A stretch of DNA of 64,000 nucleotides. It comes from Accumulibacter sp. Its GTDB lineage: Bacteria; Pseudomonadota; Gammaproteobacteria; Burkholderiales; Rhodocyclaceae. A program made the translations under genes and the position numbers. Each line of letters opens with the position of its first letter. The stretch's first letter is position 1. Location: NCBI RefSeq assembly GCF_023806565.1, contig NZ_JAMTDV010000092.1:1-64000 (forward strand), given 5' to 3'. Of this stretch, positions 15,541 to 24,744 are shown one piece after another. The notes beneath the pieces are model-generated. The model was not told where the DNA came from and made no database searches. It saw nothing but the letters and a program-made list of their open reading frames with translations.

Positions 15541-18051
15541 CTACTCGCTCATCTGGTTGTTGCGTGTGGCCGCCTCCAGCTTCTTGATGTCCGCGGGCGA
15601 CAACTGCGGCCGATCAACCTTGATCGTCAGCTTGTTCAGCTTGGCGGTGAGCGGGAAAGGTGGCTTGTAGTCGGCATCATTGACGCCGGTGAGCGTGTCC
15701 GAGCCGATGTCGAAGCTCTCGTCCCATTGCAGGATCATCGGCAGCGTCTTCGGCATCGCCTTCGTGTCAACCACTTTGCCGTCCACTTTGAGCGTTCCCG
15801 TACCCGGTCGTCCCAGGCCGCTGAAGTTGTTGAAGGCAAGCGTGCCGACTCCGAGTCCATCGTACTTGAAGTCATACTCCAGTACGTGGCGGCCCGGTGC
15901 GAGCGGTTCCTGTCCTTCCCATTTCACGCGTTCGAGGTCGACCAAGTTCCACAGCCAGACCGGCCGGCCCTTCAAGAGGTAGAAGCCATAGCCGCCAAAG
16001 CGTCCACCGGAGGTCACGATCATTCCCTCGGCGCCCTGTTGCGGAACCTCGATGTCGGCCGTGAAGGTGTAAGATGCATCCAGAATGAACGGCGAGTCCC
16101 CTTGCGGAAGGCCGACCATCGGGTGGGTGTAGACGAACTCGCTGCGGCCCGCCGTAATGTTCGGCCGTGGAGCAACGATGCGTGCGGCCACAGAAGCGTC
16201 CATCGGAAAGACTTGATACTTCTTCGCCTCGGCGACGAACTTTGCCCTCATTTCCTTGACCTTTTGCGGATACTTCGCCGCGAGGTCGTCGGTCTGGTTC
16301 CAGTTGTCATTCAGATTGTAGAGCTGGAACGCCTGGTTGTTCAGTGGATCCGGATTGGCCGGCCCGAACGCCTCCCACGGCGCCCGGTTGACCTTGGTCG
16401 ATAGTAGCCAGCCGTCGTCGTATAAGGCCCACTGGCCCATCATCTCGAAGTACTGCGTCTTGTGACGCGACGGCGCCCTGGCGTTTTTCTCGTCAAAGGT
16501 GTAAAGGAAGCTCGTGCCCTCGATCGGCGCCTGCTTGATGCCATCGACCATCTCCGGCGCCTTGATTCCGGCCGCCTCGAGGATCGTCGGAACAACGTCG
16601 ATGACATGTACGAACTGGTTGCGCACACCGCCCGTGTCCTTGATGCGCGCCGGCCACGAGACCACCATGTTCTGATTGATGCCGCCCAGGCGCGAGGCGT
16701 TCTGCTTGAACCAGTCGAACGGCGTATCAAACGCCCACGACCAGCCGGCCGACATGTGGTTGTAGGTATATTGCGTGCCCCAGACATCGTAAAACTTCAT
16801 CTGCACTTCGGCCGGCAACATGTTGAGGCCGTTGAAAAATGCCACCTCGTTCGGGGTGCCGAGCGGGCCGCCCTCGGCGCTGGTGCCGTTGTCGCCGTTG
16901 ATGTAGATGACGAGTGTATTCTCGAGTTTGCCGAGGTCCTGGAACTGTTGGATCACGCGGCCGATTTCGTAGTCGCTATAGGCAGCGTACGCTGCGAACA
17001 CCTCGACCTGGCGGATGAAGAGCTTCTTCTCGTCTGGCGAAAGCTCATCCCACGGCTTCAGCACATCCTTGGGCCATGGGGTAAGGGTGGCGTCCTGCGG
17101 GACGATACCGAGCTTCTTCTGGTTGGCAAAGATGCGTTCGCGCAGCTTCTCGTAACCATCGTCGAAAAGATGCATCGCGCTGATCTTGTCCACCCATTCC
17201 TTGGTCGGGTGATGCGGCGCATGCGTCGCCCCGGGCGCGTATTTGATGAAGATCGGTTTGGAGGGGTCGGTCTGGTGAATCCGCGTCATGTAATCAATGG
17301 CGTCGTCGGCCATCGCGGTCACCAGATTCCACTGGCCTTCCTGGCCCTGGAACGGATAAATCTGCGTCGTGTTCCGGAACAGGTTCGGCTCCCACTGGTT
17401 GGCGTCGCCGCCGACAAAGCCATAGAAGTACTCGAAGCCCATCCCGGTCGGCCAGTGATCGAACGGACCGACCTGGCTCGCCGCAAACGCCGGTGTGTTG
17501 TGGTCCTTGCCGAACCACGCCGTCGAGTAACCGTTGTCGAGCAGGATGCGCCCGACGGTCGCCTTGTCCTTGCCGATGATGCTGTTGTAGCCGGGGAAGC
17601 CGGTGGATTGCTCCGAAATCACGCCGAAACCGACCGAGTGGTGGTTGCGCCCGGTAATCAGCGCGGCGCGGGTCGGTGAGCAGAGAGCGGTCGAGAACAC
17701 GCGATTGTAGCGCAGGCCCTCATTCGCGATGCGGTCCATCGTCGGCGTCGGGATCACGCCGCCAAAGGTGCTCGGCACCCCAAAGCCTGCATCGTCGGTG
17801 ATGATGAGCAGCACATTCGGGGCAGCTTTCGGGGGTACGACCCGAGGCGCCCACCAGTACTTCGACTGCAAGGCATCGTCCTTGATCACGCCGCCGAACT
17901 TCGGATCGGGCGGCGGCAGTTGCCGATTGCTGATCGTCGTGGTCGCGCTCGGCGACCCCGGAACACCGGTGATCTGCTGCGCAGAGGCGACGCAGATCAT
18001 GCCGATCCACGCCACGATGGCCAATATCCACTGGGGTATGCGTTGTTTCAC
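15541..18051 (-). CDS. Arylsulfatase, exported
   Basis: Hydrolyses sulfate esters. An 836-residue protein from a GTG start with AAGGAGG just upstream; the signal peptide (KQRIPQWILAIVAWIGMICVASA) makes it periplasmic or secreted. The sulfatase active-site motif CSPTRAALITGR (Cys124, to be converted to formylglycine) and the metal-binding segment NVLLIITDDAGFG (near 79-91) are intact. IYINGDNGTSAEGG supplies further active-site ligands, and a C-terminal beta-rich domain (about 620-836) follows. The overall form is that of large type I arylsulfatases of the atsA type. An outer-membrane barrel gene lies 43 bases upstream in the same direction. No bona fide formylglycine-generating enzyme is visible in this window. 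Confidence 0.93.
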   Translation of the reverse strand: MKQRIPQWILAIVAWIGMICVASAQQITGVPGSPSATTTISNRQLPPPDPKFGGVIKDDALQSKYWWAPRVVPPKAAPNVLLIITDDAGFGVPSTFGGVIPTPTMDRIANEGLRYNRVFSTALCSPTRAALITGRNHHSVGFGVISEQSTGFPGYNSIIGKDKATVGRILLDNGYSTAWFGKDHNTPAFAASQVGPFDHWPTGMGFEYFYGFVGGDANQWEPNLFRNTTQIYPFQGQEGQWNLVTAMADDAIDYMTRIHQTDPSKPIFIKYAPGATHAPHHPTKEWVDKISAMHLFDDGYEKLRERIFANQKKLGIVPQDATLTPWPKDVLKPWDELSPDEKKLFIRQVEVFAAYAAYSDYEIGRVIQQFQDLGKLENTLVIYINGDNGTSAEGGPLGTPNEVAFFNGLNMLPAEVQMKFYDVWGTQYTYNHMSAGWSWAFDTPFDWFKQNASRLGGINQNMVVSWPARIKDTGGVRNQFVHVIDVVPTILEAAGIKAPEMVDGIKQAPIEGTSFLYTFDEKNARAPSRHKTQYFEMMGQWALYDDGWLLSTKVNRAPWEAFGPANPDPLNNQAFQLYNLNDNWNQTDDLAAKYPQKVKEMRAKFVAEAKKYQVFPMDASVAARIVAPRPNITAGRSEFVYTHPMVGLPQGDSPFILDASYTFTADIEVPQQGAEGMIVTSGGRFGGYGFYLLKGRPVWLWNLVDLERVKWEGQEPLAPGRHVLEYDFKYDGLGVGTLAFNNFSGLGRPGTGTLKVDGKVVDTKAMPKTLPMILQWDESFDIGSDTLTGVNDADYKPPFPLTAKLNKLTIKVDRPQLSPADIKKLEAATRNNQMSE

Positions 18052-18094
18052 TTGTGCCTCCTTTACGTCGCAAGAATTCTTGGAGCGGAACAGT

Positions 18095-18931
18095 CTAGAA
18101 AGGGAAGGTGGCGGCCAGCGCGAATCCGGTGAAGCGGGGCTCGACACCACCGCCGCGGCCAGTGAAGTTGTAGCTCAGGTTGCGCACGGCCAGCGTCAGG
18201 TCGCCCCAGCCGTAGCGGTAACCCACTCCGACCAGAGCCTGCCAGGTGGTGTTGGCGGAACCGCCGCCGACGTCCAGGTAATAGGGCACGAACCACTTGG
18301 CCTCGGCATCGAGGTCGACCTGCCCTTTCAGTCCGACGATCGCATCCCATTTGTTCATGCTGGCCGACGCGTCCCGTCCGCCGGTGATGCCAAGCAGGCT
18401 GAAATCCAGCGTTGCGTCCATGTTCAGATAGCGCGTGCCAGCGAGGATGTCGAGGTGCGAAGCGCCACGTCGCCAGGCAGTGTAGCTGCCAGCGAGCGTC
18501 AGCACGTTGGACTTCAGCGACATCGATGCATCGAACGGCAGTGCTACCGCCCCACCGCCGCCGTTGAGCGGCCTGACGCCCGAATTCTGGCGGTCGAACT
18601 TCATGTAAATGTAATCGGCGAGCAGCGACCACTCGCCCTTGCGCGCCTCGCCGGCGAGGAAGAACGCGAAGGAAAGGTTGTGCAGATAGGTGCCGGGATC
18701 ACTGTGCATGTTCGCCTGCACGCCGCCGGCAATTCCCAGCGGCTGCAAGGTCGCCGACGTATAGATGGTGGGCAGCCAAGCGTACGGTGTGACGCCGAGG
18801 TGCCACTGCCCGTCGAACATGTTCTCCGCCGACACCCGCTCTTCACCGCTGGCCGGCATCGCTGCCAACACCGCCAGCGCGCCCAACAGAGCGCCCGCGT
18901 ATCGCTTCCTGCCACCTCTCGCTGCAGACAT
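18095..18931 (-). CDS. Outer-membrane beta-barrel protein
   Basis: A 278-residue protein with a signal peptide (RYAGALLGALAVLAAMPASG), alternating amphipathic strands (WHLGVTPYAWLPTIY, GEWSLLADYIYMKF, WQALVGVGYRYGWGDLTLAVRN) and a C-terminal phenylalanine (FALAATFPF), the classical BAM recognition end. The start has a long purine ribosome-binding site. It lies just upstream of the arylsulfatase gene and is probably in one operon with it, so a role in uptake or sensing of sulfated compounds is plausible but inferred only from context. Confidence 0.8.
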   Translation of the reverse strand: MSAARGGRKRYAGALLGALAVLAAMPASGEERVSAENMFDGQWHLGVTPYAWLPTIYTSATLQPLGIAGGVQANMHSDPGTYLHNLSFAFFLAGEARKGEWSLLADYIYMKFDRQNSGVRPLNGGGGAVALPFDASMSLKSNVLTLAGSYTAWRRGASHLDILAGTRYLNMDATLDFSLLGITGGRDASASMNKWDAIVGLKGQVDLDAEAKWFVPYYLDVGGGSANTTWQALVGVGYRYGWGDLTLAVRNLSYNFTGRGGGVEPRFTGFALAATFPF

Positions 18932-19322
18932 CCGCCCCCCCTTTCCTGCATTGACAAACAGGTCGCCGCCCGGACGGCCTAGCGCGCAAGGCCTGCGGCG
19001 CAGCCCACCGGACGACGTGGAATTGCCCGAATCGCCGCTGATGCAGGCCCGGCTTCGCCCGCGCCTGCCCCTCGATCCTCAACGAGGACGCATTATCGCT
19101 CGCTTCCGAGCCTGGCTGTCTAGATGATTCTGGACAATAAAATGATGATTTGCGACACTGCGCACTCGATACGCCAGACAGGTTCGACGCATGCTGGCAA
19201 CAACCGGGCATTCCCGCATAGCGCAGCCGGCAGCAGCAACCCGATCGGGCGTCGAGTCCTGCTACCATGGCACCCGGCCGGAATGGCTGCGCCAAAGACC
19301 CATACTATTCTGGAGACCGTCG
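18932..19322. other. Intergenic region between divergent genes
   Basis: About 390 bases between the minus-strand barrel/arylsulfatase operon and the plus-strand FMN reductase gene. It must carry both promoters. Open frames here have no ribosome-binding site or family signal. No convincing promoter box, repeat or RNA was identified. Confidence 0.5.
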
Positions 19323-19871
19323 ATGTCCGCAATCAAATTTCTTGGCATTTCCGGCAGCCTTCGTCGGGCATCGTGCAACAGCGGCCTCCTGCGCGCAGCC
19401 AGCGCCCGCCTGCCGGCCGACGTGAGCATGGAGATCGCCGATCTCGGTGACGTTCCATTTTATAACGCCGATCTGACGGAAAAACCAGCCGGCGTCGTCC
19501 GTGTCCTGGCGCAGATGGCCACTGCCGACGCCTTTGTCATCGCCTGCCCGGAATACAACTACTCGCTGGCCCCGGCCTTGAAGAACATTCTCGACTGGGC
19601 CTCGCGCGAACCGGCCAATGCCCTGCTTTCCGGAAAGACTGCGGCTCTGATGGGTGCCGGGGCCGGAATGGGAACTTCGCGTTCGCAATATCACCTGCGC
19701 CAGGTCTGCGTTTTTCTGAACGTGCACCTGCTCAACCGACCCGAAGTATTTTCCAACGCTTTTGCCGGCGGATTCGACGCCGAGGGGAATCTCACCGACG
19801 AACGGATTGCCGGCCTGATCGCCGAGCAGATGCAGGCCCTCGCCGACTGGACACGGCGGATCAGAGGCTGA
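19323..19871 (+). CDS. NADPH-dependent FMN reductase
   Basis: A 182-residue flavodoxin-fold oxidoreductase. GISGSLRRASCNSGLLRAA near residue 8 is the FMN phosphate-binding loop, and CPEYNYSLAPALKNILDWAS (near 80) is the family signature shared by chromate/quinone reductases (ChrR, YieF-like). It reduces quinones, azo compounds or metal ions with NAD(P)H; the substrate cannot be fixed. The ATG at 19323 has GGAG nine bases upstream. An AraC-type regulator gene follows 67 bases downstream and may control it. Confidence 0.9.
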   Translation: MSAIKFLGISGSLRRASCNSGLLRAASARLPADVSMEIADLGDVPFYNADLTEKPAGVVRVLAQMATADAFVIACPEYNYSLAPALKNILDWASREPANALLSGKTAALMGAGAGMGTSRSQYHLRQVCVFLNVHLLNRPEVFSNAFAGGFDAEGNLTDERIAGLIAEQMQALADWTRRIRG

Positions 19872-19938
19872 TCGACTCGTTCGGCGACCCCCCGTGGACC
19901 GACCACAGGACCGGTTACCGCGTCCGGAAGCAAAGCGG

Positions 19939-20979
19939 ATGATGTCACGCGAGCATCGCGCCGAGAGCGTCCTTCGTATCGGCGGCGTGGCGTCGATCCC
20001 CTCGGTGTTGCGCGGACTCGGTTGCGATCCGCGTGAAGTGCTCGGCGAGGCAGGGATCGATCCCGCGCTCTTCGACGATCCCGAGAACCGCATTCCCTTT
20101 GCCCGCCTTGGCGAGTTATTGGCGTTCTGCGTGGCACGGACCGGGTGCAAGCATTTCGGGCTGTTGGTTGGCCAGGGTGGTGGCGCTTCCTCGCTCGGGC
20201 TGGTCGGTTTCCTGGCGCTGCACTCGCCGGATGTCGAATCGGCGCTGCGCACGCTGGTGCGCTATCTGCACCATCATGACCGTGGAGCAGTTCCAACCCT
20301 GGCGATCGTCGAGGGCTCGGCCGCCCTGGGTTACGCCATCTACCAGCCGCGTATCGCGGCGTCGGAGCAGATCGTCGACGGCGCCCTGGCCGTTGGCTGC
20401 AATATCATGCGCCGCCTGTGCGGACGCGAATGGCAAGCCAGTGAGGTCCTCTTCGCACACCGCGCGCCGCAGGAGATCGCGCCGTTCCGCCGCTTCTTCC
20501 GCTCACCGCTGCGCTTCGATGCAGAGCAGAATGCGCTGGTCTTTTCCTCCGAATGGCTGAGGAAGCCCTTGTCGGGAGCAGATCCCGAGTTGCATCGCCT
20601 GTTGCAGAAGCAGATCGACACTCTCGAGGCGCGTTACGGCGGCGATTTTCCGCATCAGGTGCAACGCGTCCTGCACGGCGCCGTGCTTACCGGGCGGGCG
20701 GTTGCGCCCGAGGTGGCGGCGCTGTTCTCGATGCACAGCCGCACGTTGAACCGCCGCCTGCAGGCCGCTGGCAGCAGCTTCCGGCAGCTCGCCGACGCGA
20801 GCCGTTACGAGATCGCCCGCCAGATGCTCGAAGATTCCGCAATGACCGTCAGCGAGATCGCCGCCGCGCTGAACTATGCGGACGCCAGCGCCTTCAGCCG
20901 CGCCTTCGCCCGCTGGAGCGGCAAGCCGCCCCGACGATGGCGGGCGGAAAGACAGATTGGCGCAATGAGCGGCAGATAG
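19939..20979 (+). CDS. AraC-family transcriptional regulator (arabinose-binding-like sensor domain)
   Basis: About 346 residues. The N-terminal two thirds match the AraC-type arabinose-binding domain family (OruR/ArgR-like; SVLRGLGCDPREVLGEAGID, FGLLVGQ, SLGLVGFLALHSPDVESALR). The C-terminal 100 residues form the double helix-turn-helix (SMHSRTLNRRLQAAGSSFRQ, then VSEIAAALNYADASAFSRAF and FARWSGKPPRRWR). The start is uncertain: ATGATG at 19939 has only a weak ribosome-binding site, and a GTG at 19894 is also in frame. It follows the FMN reductase gene in the same direction. The ligand is unknown. Confidence 0.9.
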   Translation: MMSREHRAESVLRIGGVASIPSVLRGLGCDPREVLGEAGIDPALFDDPENRIPFARLGELLAFCVARTGCKHFGLLVGQGGGASSLGLVGFLALHSPDVESALRTLVRYLHHHDRGAVPTLAIVEGSAALGYAIYQPRIAASEQIVDGALAVGCNIMRRLCGREWQASEVLFAHRAPQEIAPFRRFFRSPLRFDAEQNALVFSSEWLRKPLSGADPELHRLLQKQIDTLEARYGGDFPHQVQRVLHGAVLTGRAVAPEVAALFSMHSRTLNRRLQAAGSSFRQLADASRYEIARQMLEDSAMTVSEIAAALNYADASAFSRAFARWSGKPPRRWRAERQIGAMSGR

Positions 20980-21094
20980 GCGTCTGCCCGCCGGTACCCG
21001 CAGCAGCTTGACCGGTCGGCACGCGCCCGTTACTGTGGTCGAACCGACTGACCCGCGATCTCCGGGCATGGCGGTCATGCGGAGGAAGTGAATC

Positions 21095-21430
21095 ATGGAG
21101 TGGAAACGGCAAGGTTTAGCGATCGCGCTGCTTTGCGGAGTCGTCGTGTTCATCGGCGTGCCAACGGCGCAGGCCCAGCAGTACACCGACGATGGCGCGG
21201 TGCGTCCCGACCCTGCGCTGTCGCCCGAACAGATCGACTCGGGCCCCGTGCTGTCATCCGGGGCGGTTCGCCCCGACCGCTCGCTCTCGCCGGAGCAAAC
21301 CGAAGCGGGGCGCGCGCTCTCGCCCGGCGCGGTGCCGCGCGCCCCGGCGCTTTCTCCTGAGCAGACAAACCCGCCGCCGGTATGGTCGCCAGACGCCGTC
21401 CGCCCGGATCCCGCGCTACCCCCCGACTAA
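21095..21430 (+). CDS. Secreted 11-residue-repeat protein
   Basis: A 111-residue exported protein with a GGAGGAAG ribosome-binding site and a signal peptide (MEWKRQGLAIALLCGVVVFI, cut after AQA). The whole mature part is a tandem repeat with a 22-residue period made of two 11-residue halves: one of the form RPDPALSPEQx, the other xxGxxLSPGAV. It is rich in Pro, Ser, Ala and Asp/Glu and probably unstructured or extended, like cell-envelope spacer or matrix proteins. No family was recognised. It stands alone between an AraC-type regulator and an OmpA-like lipoprotein on the other strand. Confidence 0.78.
   Translation: MEWKRQGLAIALLCGVVVFIGVPTAQAQQYTDDGAVRPDPALSPEQIDSGPVLSSGAVRPDRSLSPEQTEAGRALSPGAVPRAPALSPEQTNPPPVWSPDAVRPDPALPPD
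21194..21427 (+). repeat. 66-base coding tandem repeat (about 3.5 copies)
   Basis: Codons 34-111 of the secreted protein repeat every 22 residues: units begin GAVRPDPALS, GAVRPDRSLS, GAVPRAPALS and DAVRPDPALP. Each unit also shows an 11-residue half period. Copies have diverged, so the array is not brand new. Confidence 0.85.
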
Positions 21431-21621
21431 GCCGGCGAACACGAGCAGCGCTCCTCTCCCCCGCCTTGGGCCGCGTCGGCAGCCCGATTTGCCACTTACC
21501 GCTTCCTTCGACGTGAAAGTTGCGAGATCGCCTTGCGAATCCTGCTTTTTTTGCTCTTTCGTCGACCAACGAGGCGAAGCGGCCGCTTGCCCCGCTGCAC
21601 CTCGCCGCTCGCGAGGCGACC

Positions 21622-22182
21622 TTACTTGGCACGCAGGACGACGTCGATTCTGCGGTTCTTGGCGCGCCCTTCGGGAGTCGCATTGGATGCAACCGGCTGG
21701 TACTGCCCGAAGCCTTCGGCGACGAGGTTGCTGGGGTCGACCCCTTGCGACTGCAGATACCTTACGACGTCCGCCGCGCGCGCTGCCGAAAGCTCCCAGT
21801 TGCTCGGATAGCGGCCGCGGAGTGCCGGTCCGATCGGCTCGTTGTCGGTGTAGCCCTGCACGTCGATCCAGTGGCCGGTCAGGTTGACCAGCGTCGGCAC
21901 GGCCTTGTTCAGGACCGCGCGCCCCTTGGCGTTCATCTCGGCGCTGCCCGAAGCGAACAGGATCTCATCGACAAAAGTCACCACGAGGCGATCGTTGAGC
22001 TGCTTGATCTGCACCTGATCCCGCGCCACTTCCTGTTGCAATTGTTGATTGAGCGCCTGGTACTGCTGTTCAAGCGCTACAGCCTTCTGCGTCTGCTGCA
22101 CCTGCTTGTCGTACTTCTGTTCCGTCACGCAGCCGGCCAGCAACAGCAGGCTGAACGGAACGACCAATGCACGGCTATTCAT
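21622..22182 (-). CDS. OmpA-family peptidoglycan-binding lipoprotein
   Basis: A 186-residue lipoprotein. The leader MNSRALVVPFSLLLLAGC ends in a lipobox with Cys18. A coiled coil follows (QKYDKQVQQTQKAVALEQQY, continuing to about residue 65), then an OmpA/MotB C-terminal domain: ILFASGSAEMNAKGRAVL, IDVQGYTDNEPIG and ELSAARAADVVRYL, with NRRIDVVL at the end. Such domains bind diaminopimelate in peptidoglycan, so it tethers the outer membrane to the wall. The ATG at 22182 has GGAAGGG upstream; a GTG six codons earlier is possible. Confidence 0.9.
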   Translation of the reverse strand: MNSRALVVPFSLLLLAGCVTEQKYDKQVQQTQKAVALEQQYQALNQQLQQEVARDQVQIKQLNDRLVVTFVDEILFASGSAEMNAKGRAVLNKAVPTLVNLTGHWIDVQGYTDNEPIGPALRGRYPSNWELSAARAADVVRYLQSQGVDPSNLVAEGFGQYQPVASNATPEGRAKNRRIDVVLRAK

Positions 22183-22349
22183 CCCTGGTAACCCTTCCAC
22201 AAAGTACTGCGATCAACGAGAGCGGTTTGCGGTGTCTCTGGCACTGCGCATCGCCCATTCTTGCCAGGAGGCCACTGCCTTCCCGGCACGACGCGCAGTA
22301 TATCGACGGCTGCTACCCGACAGCAAGGCACGCCCGTCTGACGCCGGGC

Positions 22350-23012
22350 TCAGTTCCCCGCCGCACTACGGGCAACGCACGTGTATGGCGCCAGAAATTC
22401 CACGGCACCGTTGAAGATCAAACCCATCCCCATCGCCGCAACGAAAAAGCCGACGATGCGGGTGGTTGCGTCGATCCCCTGCTTGCCGAACTTGCGCAGG
22501 ATCGGCTTCGCATAGATCAGTGACAGATAGGTGGTCAGCATGCAGGATACGATCGCTGCGGCAGCCGCGAAAAAGTGCTGCAGTTCCTGCGGCGACTGCT
22601 TGATCGTCGAGGCCATGCTGATCAAGGTCGCGATCGCCCCGGGTCCAAACATGATCGGCATCGCCAGTGGCACGAAAGCGACGTCGGCATCGCCACCATC
22701 CGTGCGCGGAATGATGCCGCCCGATGGGGGCGGGTTGAACAACTCGAAACCGACACGCATGAGAATCACTCCACCGACCACCCGCACCATGCTCAGCGGC
22801 ACGTCAAAAACGCGTAACAACGCGGTTCCGAAAAGCAGGAAGAAAAAAGACAGCAGCAGGGCGTAAACGCAGGCCTGGCGCGCCACGCGCCGCTGTTCGC
22901 TTTCCGCCTTGCCATCGGTCAGGCCGAGATAGACCGGGATCGCTTCGAGCGGGTTGATGATCGCCAGCAGGGTGGTAAACAGGCTGATGAACAGGGTAAA
23001 CGTGGGAGTCAT
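22350..23012 (-). CDS. MarC-family integral membrane protein
   Basis: About 220 residues with six predicted membrane helices. MarC/NAAT signatures are clear: LAIINPLEAIPVYLGL in helix 1, VVGGVILMRVGFELF, and the central FVPLAMPIMFGPGAIATLIS. The family was once linked to multidrug resistance but its transport function is unsettled. The ATG at 23012 precedes the first hydrophobic helix; the frame upstream is not membrane-like. It is monocistronic and divergent from the cardiolipin synthase gene. Confidence 0.9.
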   Translation of the reverse strand: MTPTFTLFISLFTTLLAIINPLEAIPVYLGLTDGKAESEQRRVARQACVYALLLSFFFLLFGTALLRVFDVPLSMVRVVGGVILMRVGFELFNPPPSGGIIPRTDGGDADVAFVPLAMPIMFGPGAIATLISMASTIKQSPQELQHFFAAAAAIVSCMLTTYLSLIYAKPILRKFGKQGIDATTRIVGFFVAAMGMGLIFNGAVEFLAPYTCVARSAAGN

Positions 23013-23285
23013 GTGGTCAGCATCCCTTTGCAGTGAATCTCCGAAGAGAGGATCCTTCGCCTGGGCGTCCCGATGCAACGGGGTGCATTGGCTGCAAACG
23101 CCGGCAGGCTATCACAATGCCTCGCCAAGTTGTCACCACGCTGCCCCCGCAATGCATCGGACCACGGCGCATTCCGGCCGCGATCGCCGAGACCTACGGG
23201 CGATGTCCCTGGCAAACAAGCCGGCAAACTGCCCTTGCAAGCAGCGCGTTGACCAGCCGGGTGCAGCAGTCTCATACTCCCGCAC

Positions 23286-24716
23286 ATGGTTTTCAGTCTG
23301 CTGTCCTTCGTCTACCTGGTGCTGGCATTGGCCGTGGCGCTGCGCATCTTTTCCCGGCGAAGCTCACGCGGCACGGCGCTGGCCTGGCTGCTGCTGGTCA
23401 TTCTCGTCCCCGCCGTCGGCGCGCTGGCCTACCTGCTGATTGGCGAACGGCGTCTCGGCAGAACCTGGATGCAAAGGGCGATCAGTCTGCAACCGCAGAT
23501 CCTGCGCTGGGCCCGGGACATTCCGCCATCCGACGTGGTCGCGCCGGACACGCTGACGACCGGTGCCGAGAGCGTCAGCCGACTCGCCACCGGATTCGCC
23601 GGTCTGCCCTTGATGGGGGGTCACCGGCTGCGTCTGCTGGTCGATAGTGAAACGATCATGCGCTCGCTGATTGCCGACATCGATGCGGCTCGCCGTTCGG
23701 TGCACCTGGAGTTCTACATCTGGAATCCTGGCGGTTTCGTCGACGATCTGGTTACGGCGCTGGTCAACGCCGCACGTCGCGGGGTCGCCTGTCGCGCCCT
23801 GATGGATTCGCTCGGCAGCCGTCCGTTTTTCCGAAGCAGCGCCATCGGTCGCCTGCGCGACGCCGGCATCGAGATCGTCGAGGTCCTTCCGGTCAACCCG
23901 CTGCGCGCCCTGTTCGTCCGCCTCGATCTGCGCGACCATCGCAAGATTGCCGTCATCGACCGCGGCATCGCCTACACCGGCAGCATGAACATTGCCGACC
24001 CGCGCTTCTTCAAACAGGACGCGGGAGTCGGCGAATGGGTCGATGCCATGGTCCGCATCGAAGGGCCGGCGGCCTGGGCGCTCGAAGCAGTGTCCCTGTC
24101 ATTGACCGCGCTGCAGACGGGTGGAGACTTTGCGCCGCCGGAGCCACCGGCGCTGGCGCAGGTCGGCAACAGCCGGGTACAGATTTTCCCCTCGGGGCCG
24201 CAGTCGTCAGTGCGGCACATCGAAGCGCTGCTGCTCACGGCGATCTACGCCGCGAGACGCGAAATTGTCCTGACCACCCCCTATTTCGTTCCCAGCGAGC
24301 CCTTGCTGACCGCGCTGCGCTCGGCTGCCGTGCGCGGTGTGCGGGTGATCCTGATCGTTCCGGCGAAAGTAGACTCCTTGCTCGTCCGCTACGCCAGCGA
24401 TGCGTACAAGGACGACCTGCTGGCGGCAGGCATCACCATTCTGCAGTTCGGCGACGGCCTGCTGCACACCAAGAGCATGGTCATCGACGAGCAGATGAGC
24501 ATTTTCGGAACCGTCAACTTCGATCTGCGCAGCTTTGAACTCAACTTCGAGGTCTCGCTGATTGCCTTCGACCGTCAGTTTTCCAGCGAAGTGCGCGAAT
24601 TGCAGCGCCAGTACGAATCGCGGTCGGCGGCGCTGCTGCTTGACCAATGGTGCGCGCGGCCGCACTGGCGGCGACTGCTCGAAAACGCCGTGCAGGTGAT
24701 GAGCCCCCTCCTTTGA
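23286..24716 (+). CDS. cls: Cardiolipin synthase (phospholipase D family)
   Basis: Makes cardiolipin from phosphatidylglycerol at the inner membrane. A 476-residue protein with two N-terminal membrane helices (LLSFVYLVLALAVALRIF; GTALAWLLLVILVPAVGALA) and two phospholipase D HKD motifs: RDHRKIAVIDRGIAYTGSMN near residue 218 and LHTKSMVIDEQMSIFGTVNF near 398. The length and helix-plus-two-HKD layout match bacterial ClsA. A hairpin sits directly after the stop codon. The gene converges with a DUF2721 gene. Confidence 0.93.
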   Translation: MVFSLLSFVYLVLALAVALRIFSRRSSRGTALAWLLLVILVPAVGALAYLLIGERRLGRTWMQRAISLQPQILRWARDIPPSDVVAPDTLTTGAESVSRLATGFAGLPLMGGHRLRLLVDSETIMRSLIADIDAARRSVHLEFYIWNPGGFVDDLVTALVNAARRGVACRALMDSLGSRPFFRSSAIGRLRDAGIEIVEVLPVNPLRALFVRLDLRDHRKIAVIDRGIAYTGSMNIADPRFFKQDAGVGEWVDAMVRIEGPAAWALEAVSLSLTALQTGGDFAPPEPPALAQVGNSRVQIFPSGPQSSVRHIEALLLTAIYAARREIVLTTPYFVPSEPLLTALRSAAVRGVRVILIVPAKVDSLLVRYASDAYKDDLLAAGITILQFGDGLLHTKSMVIDEQMSIFGTVNFDLRSFELNFEVSLIAFDRQFSSEVRELQRQYESRSAALLLDQWCARPHWRRLLENAVQVMSPLL

Positions 24717-24744
24717 ACGGTGGCCGCTTTGTGTCGGTCACCGT
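24717..24744 (+). terminator. Hairpin after cls
   Basis: Beginning at the base after the cls stop, a ten-pair stem (ACGGTGGCCG / CGGTCACCGT, one G-T wobble) encloses an eight-base loop. It overlaps the end of the convergent DUF2721 gene. The T-run is weak. It may serve both strands. Confidence 0.4.

Noticed and set aside
16462..17679. Plus-strand open frame of 405 codons within the arylsulfatase gene
   Set aside because: Antisense shadow of a gene with clear sulfatase motifs; no start signal or domain.
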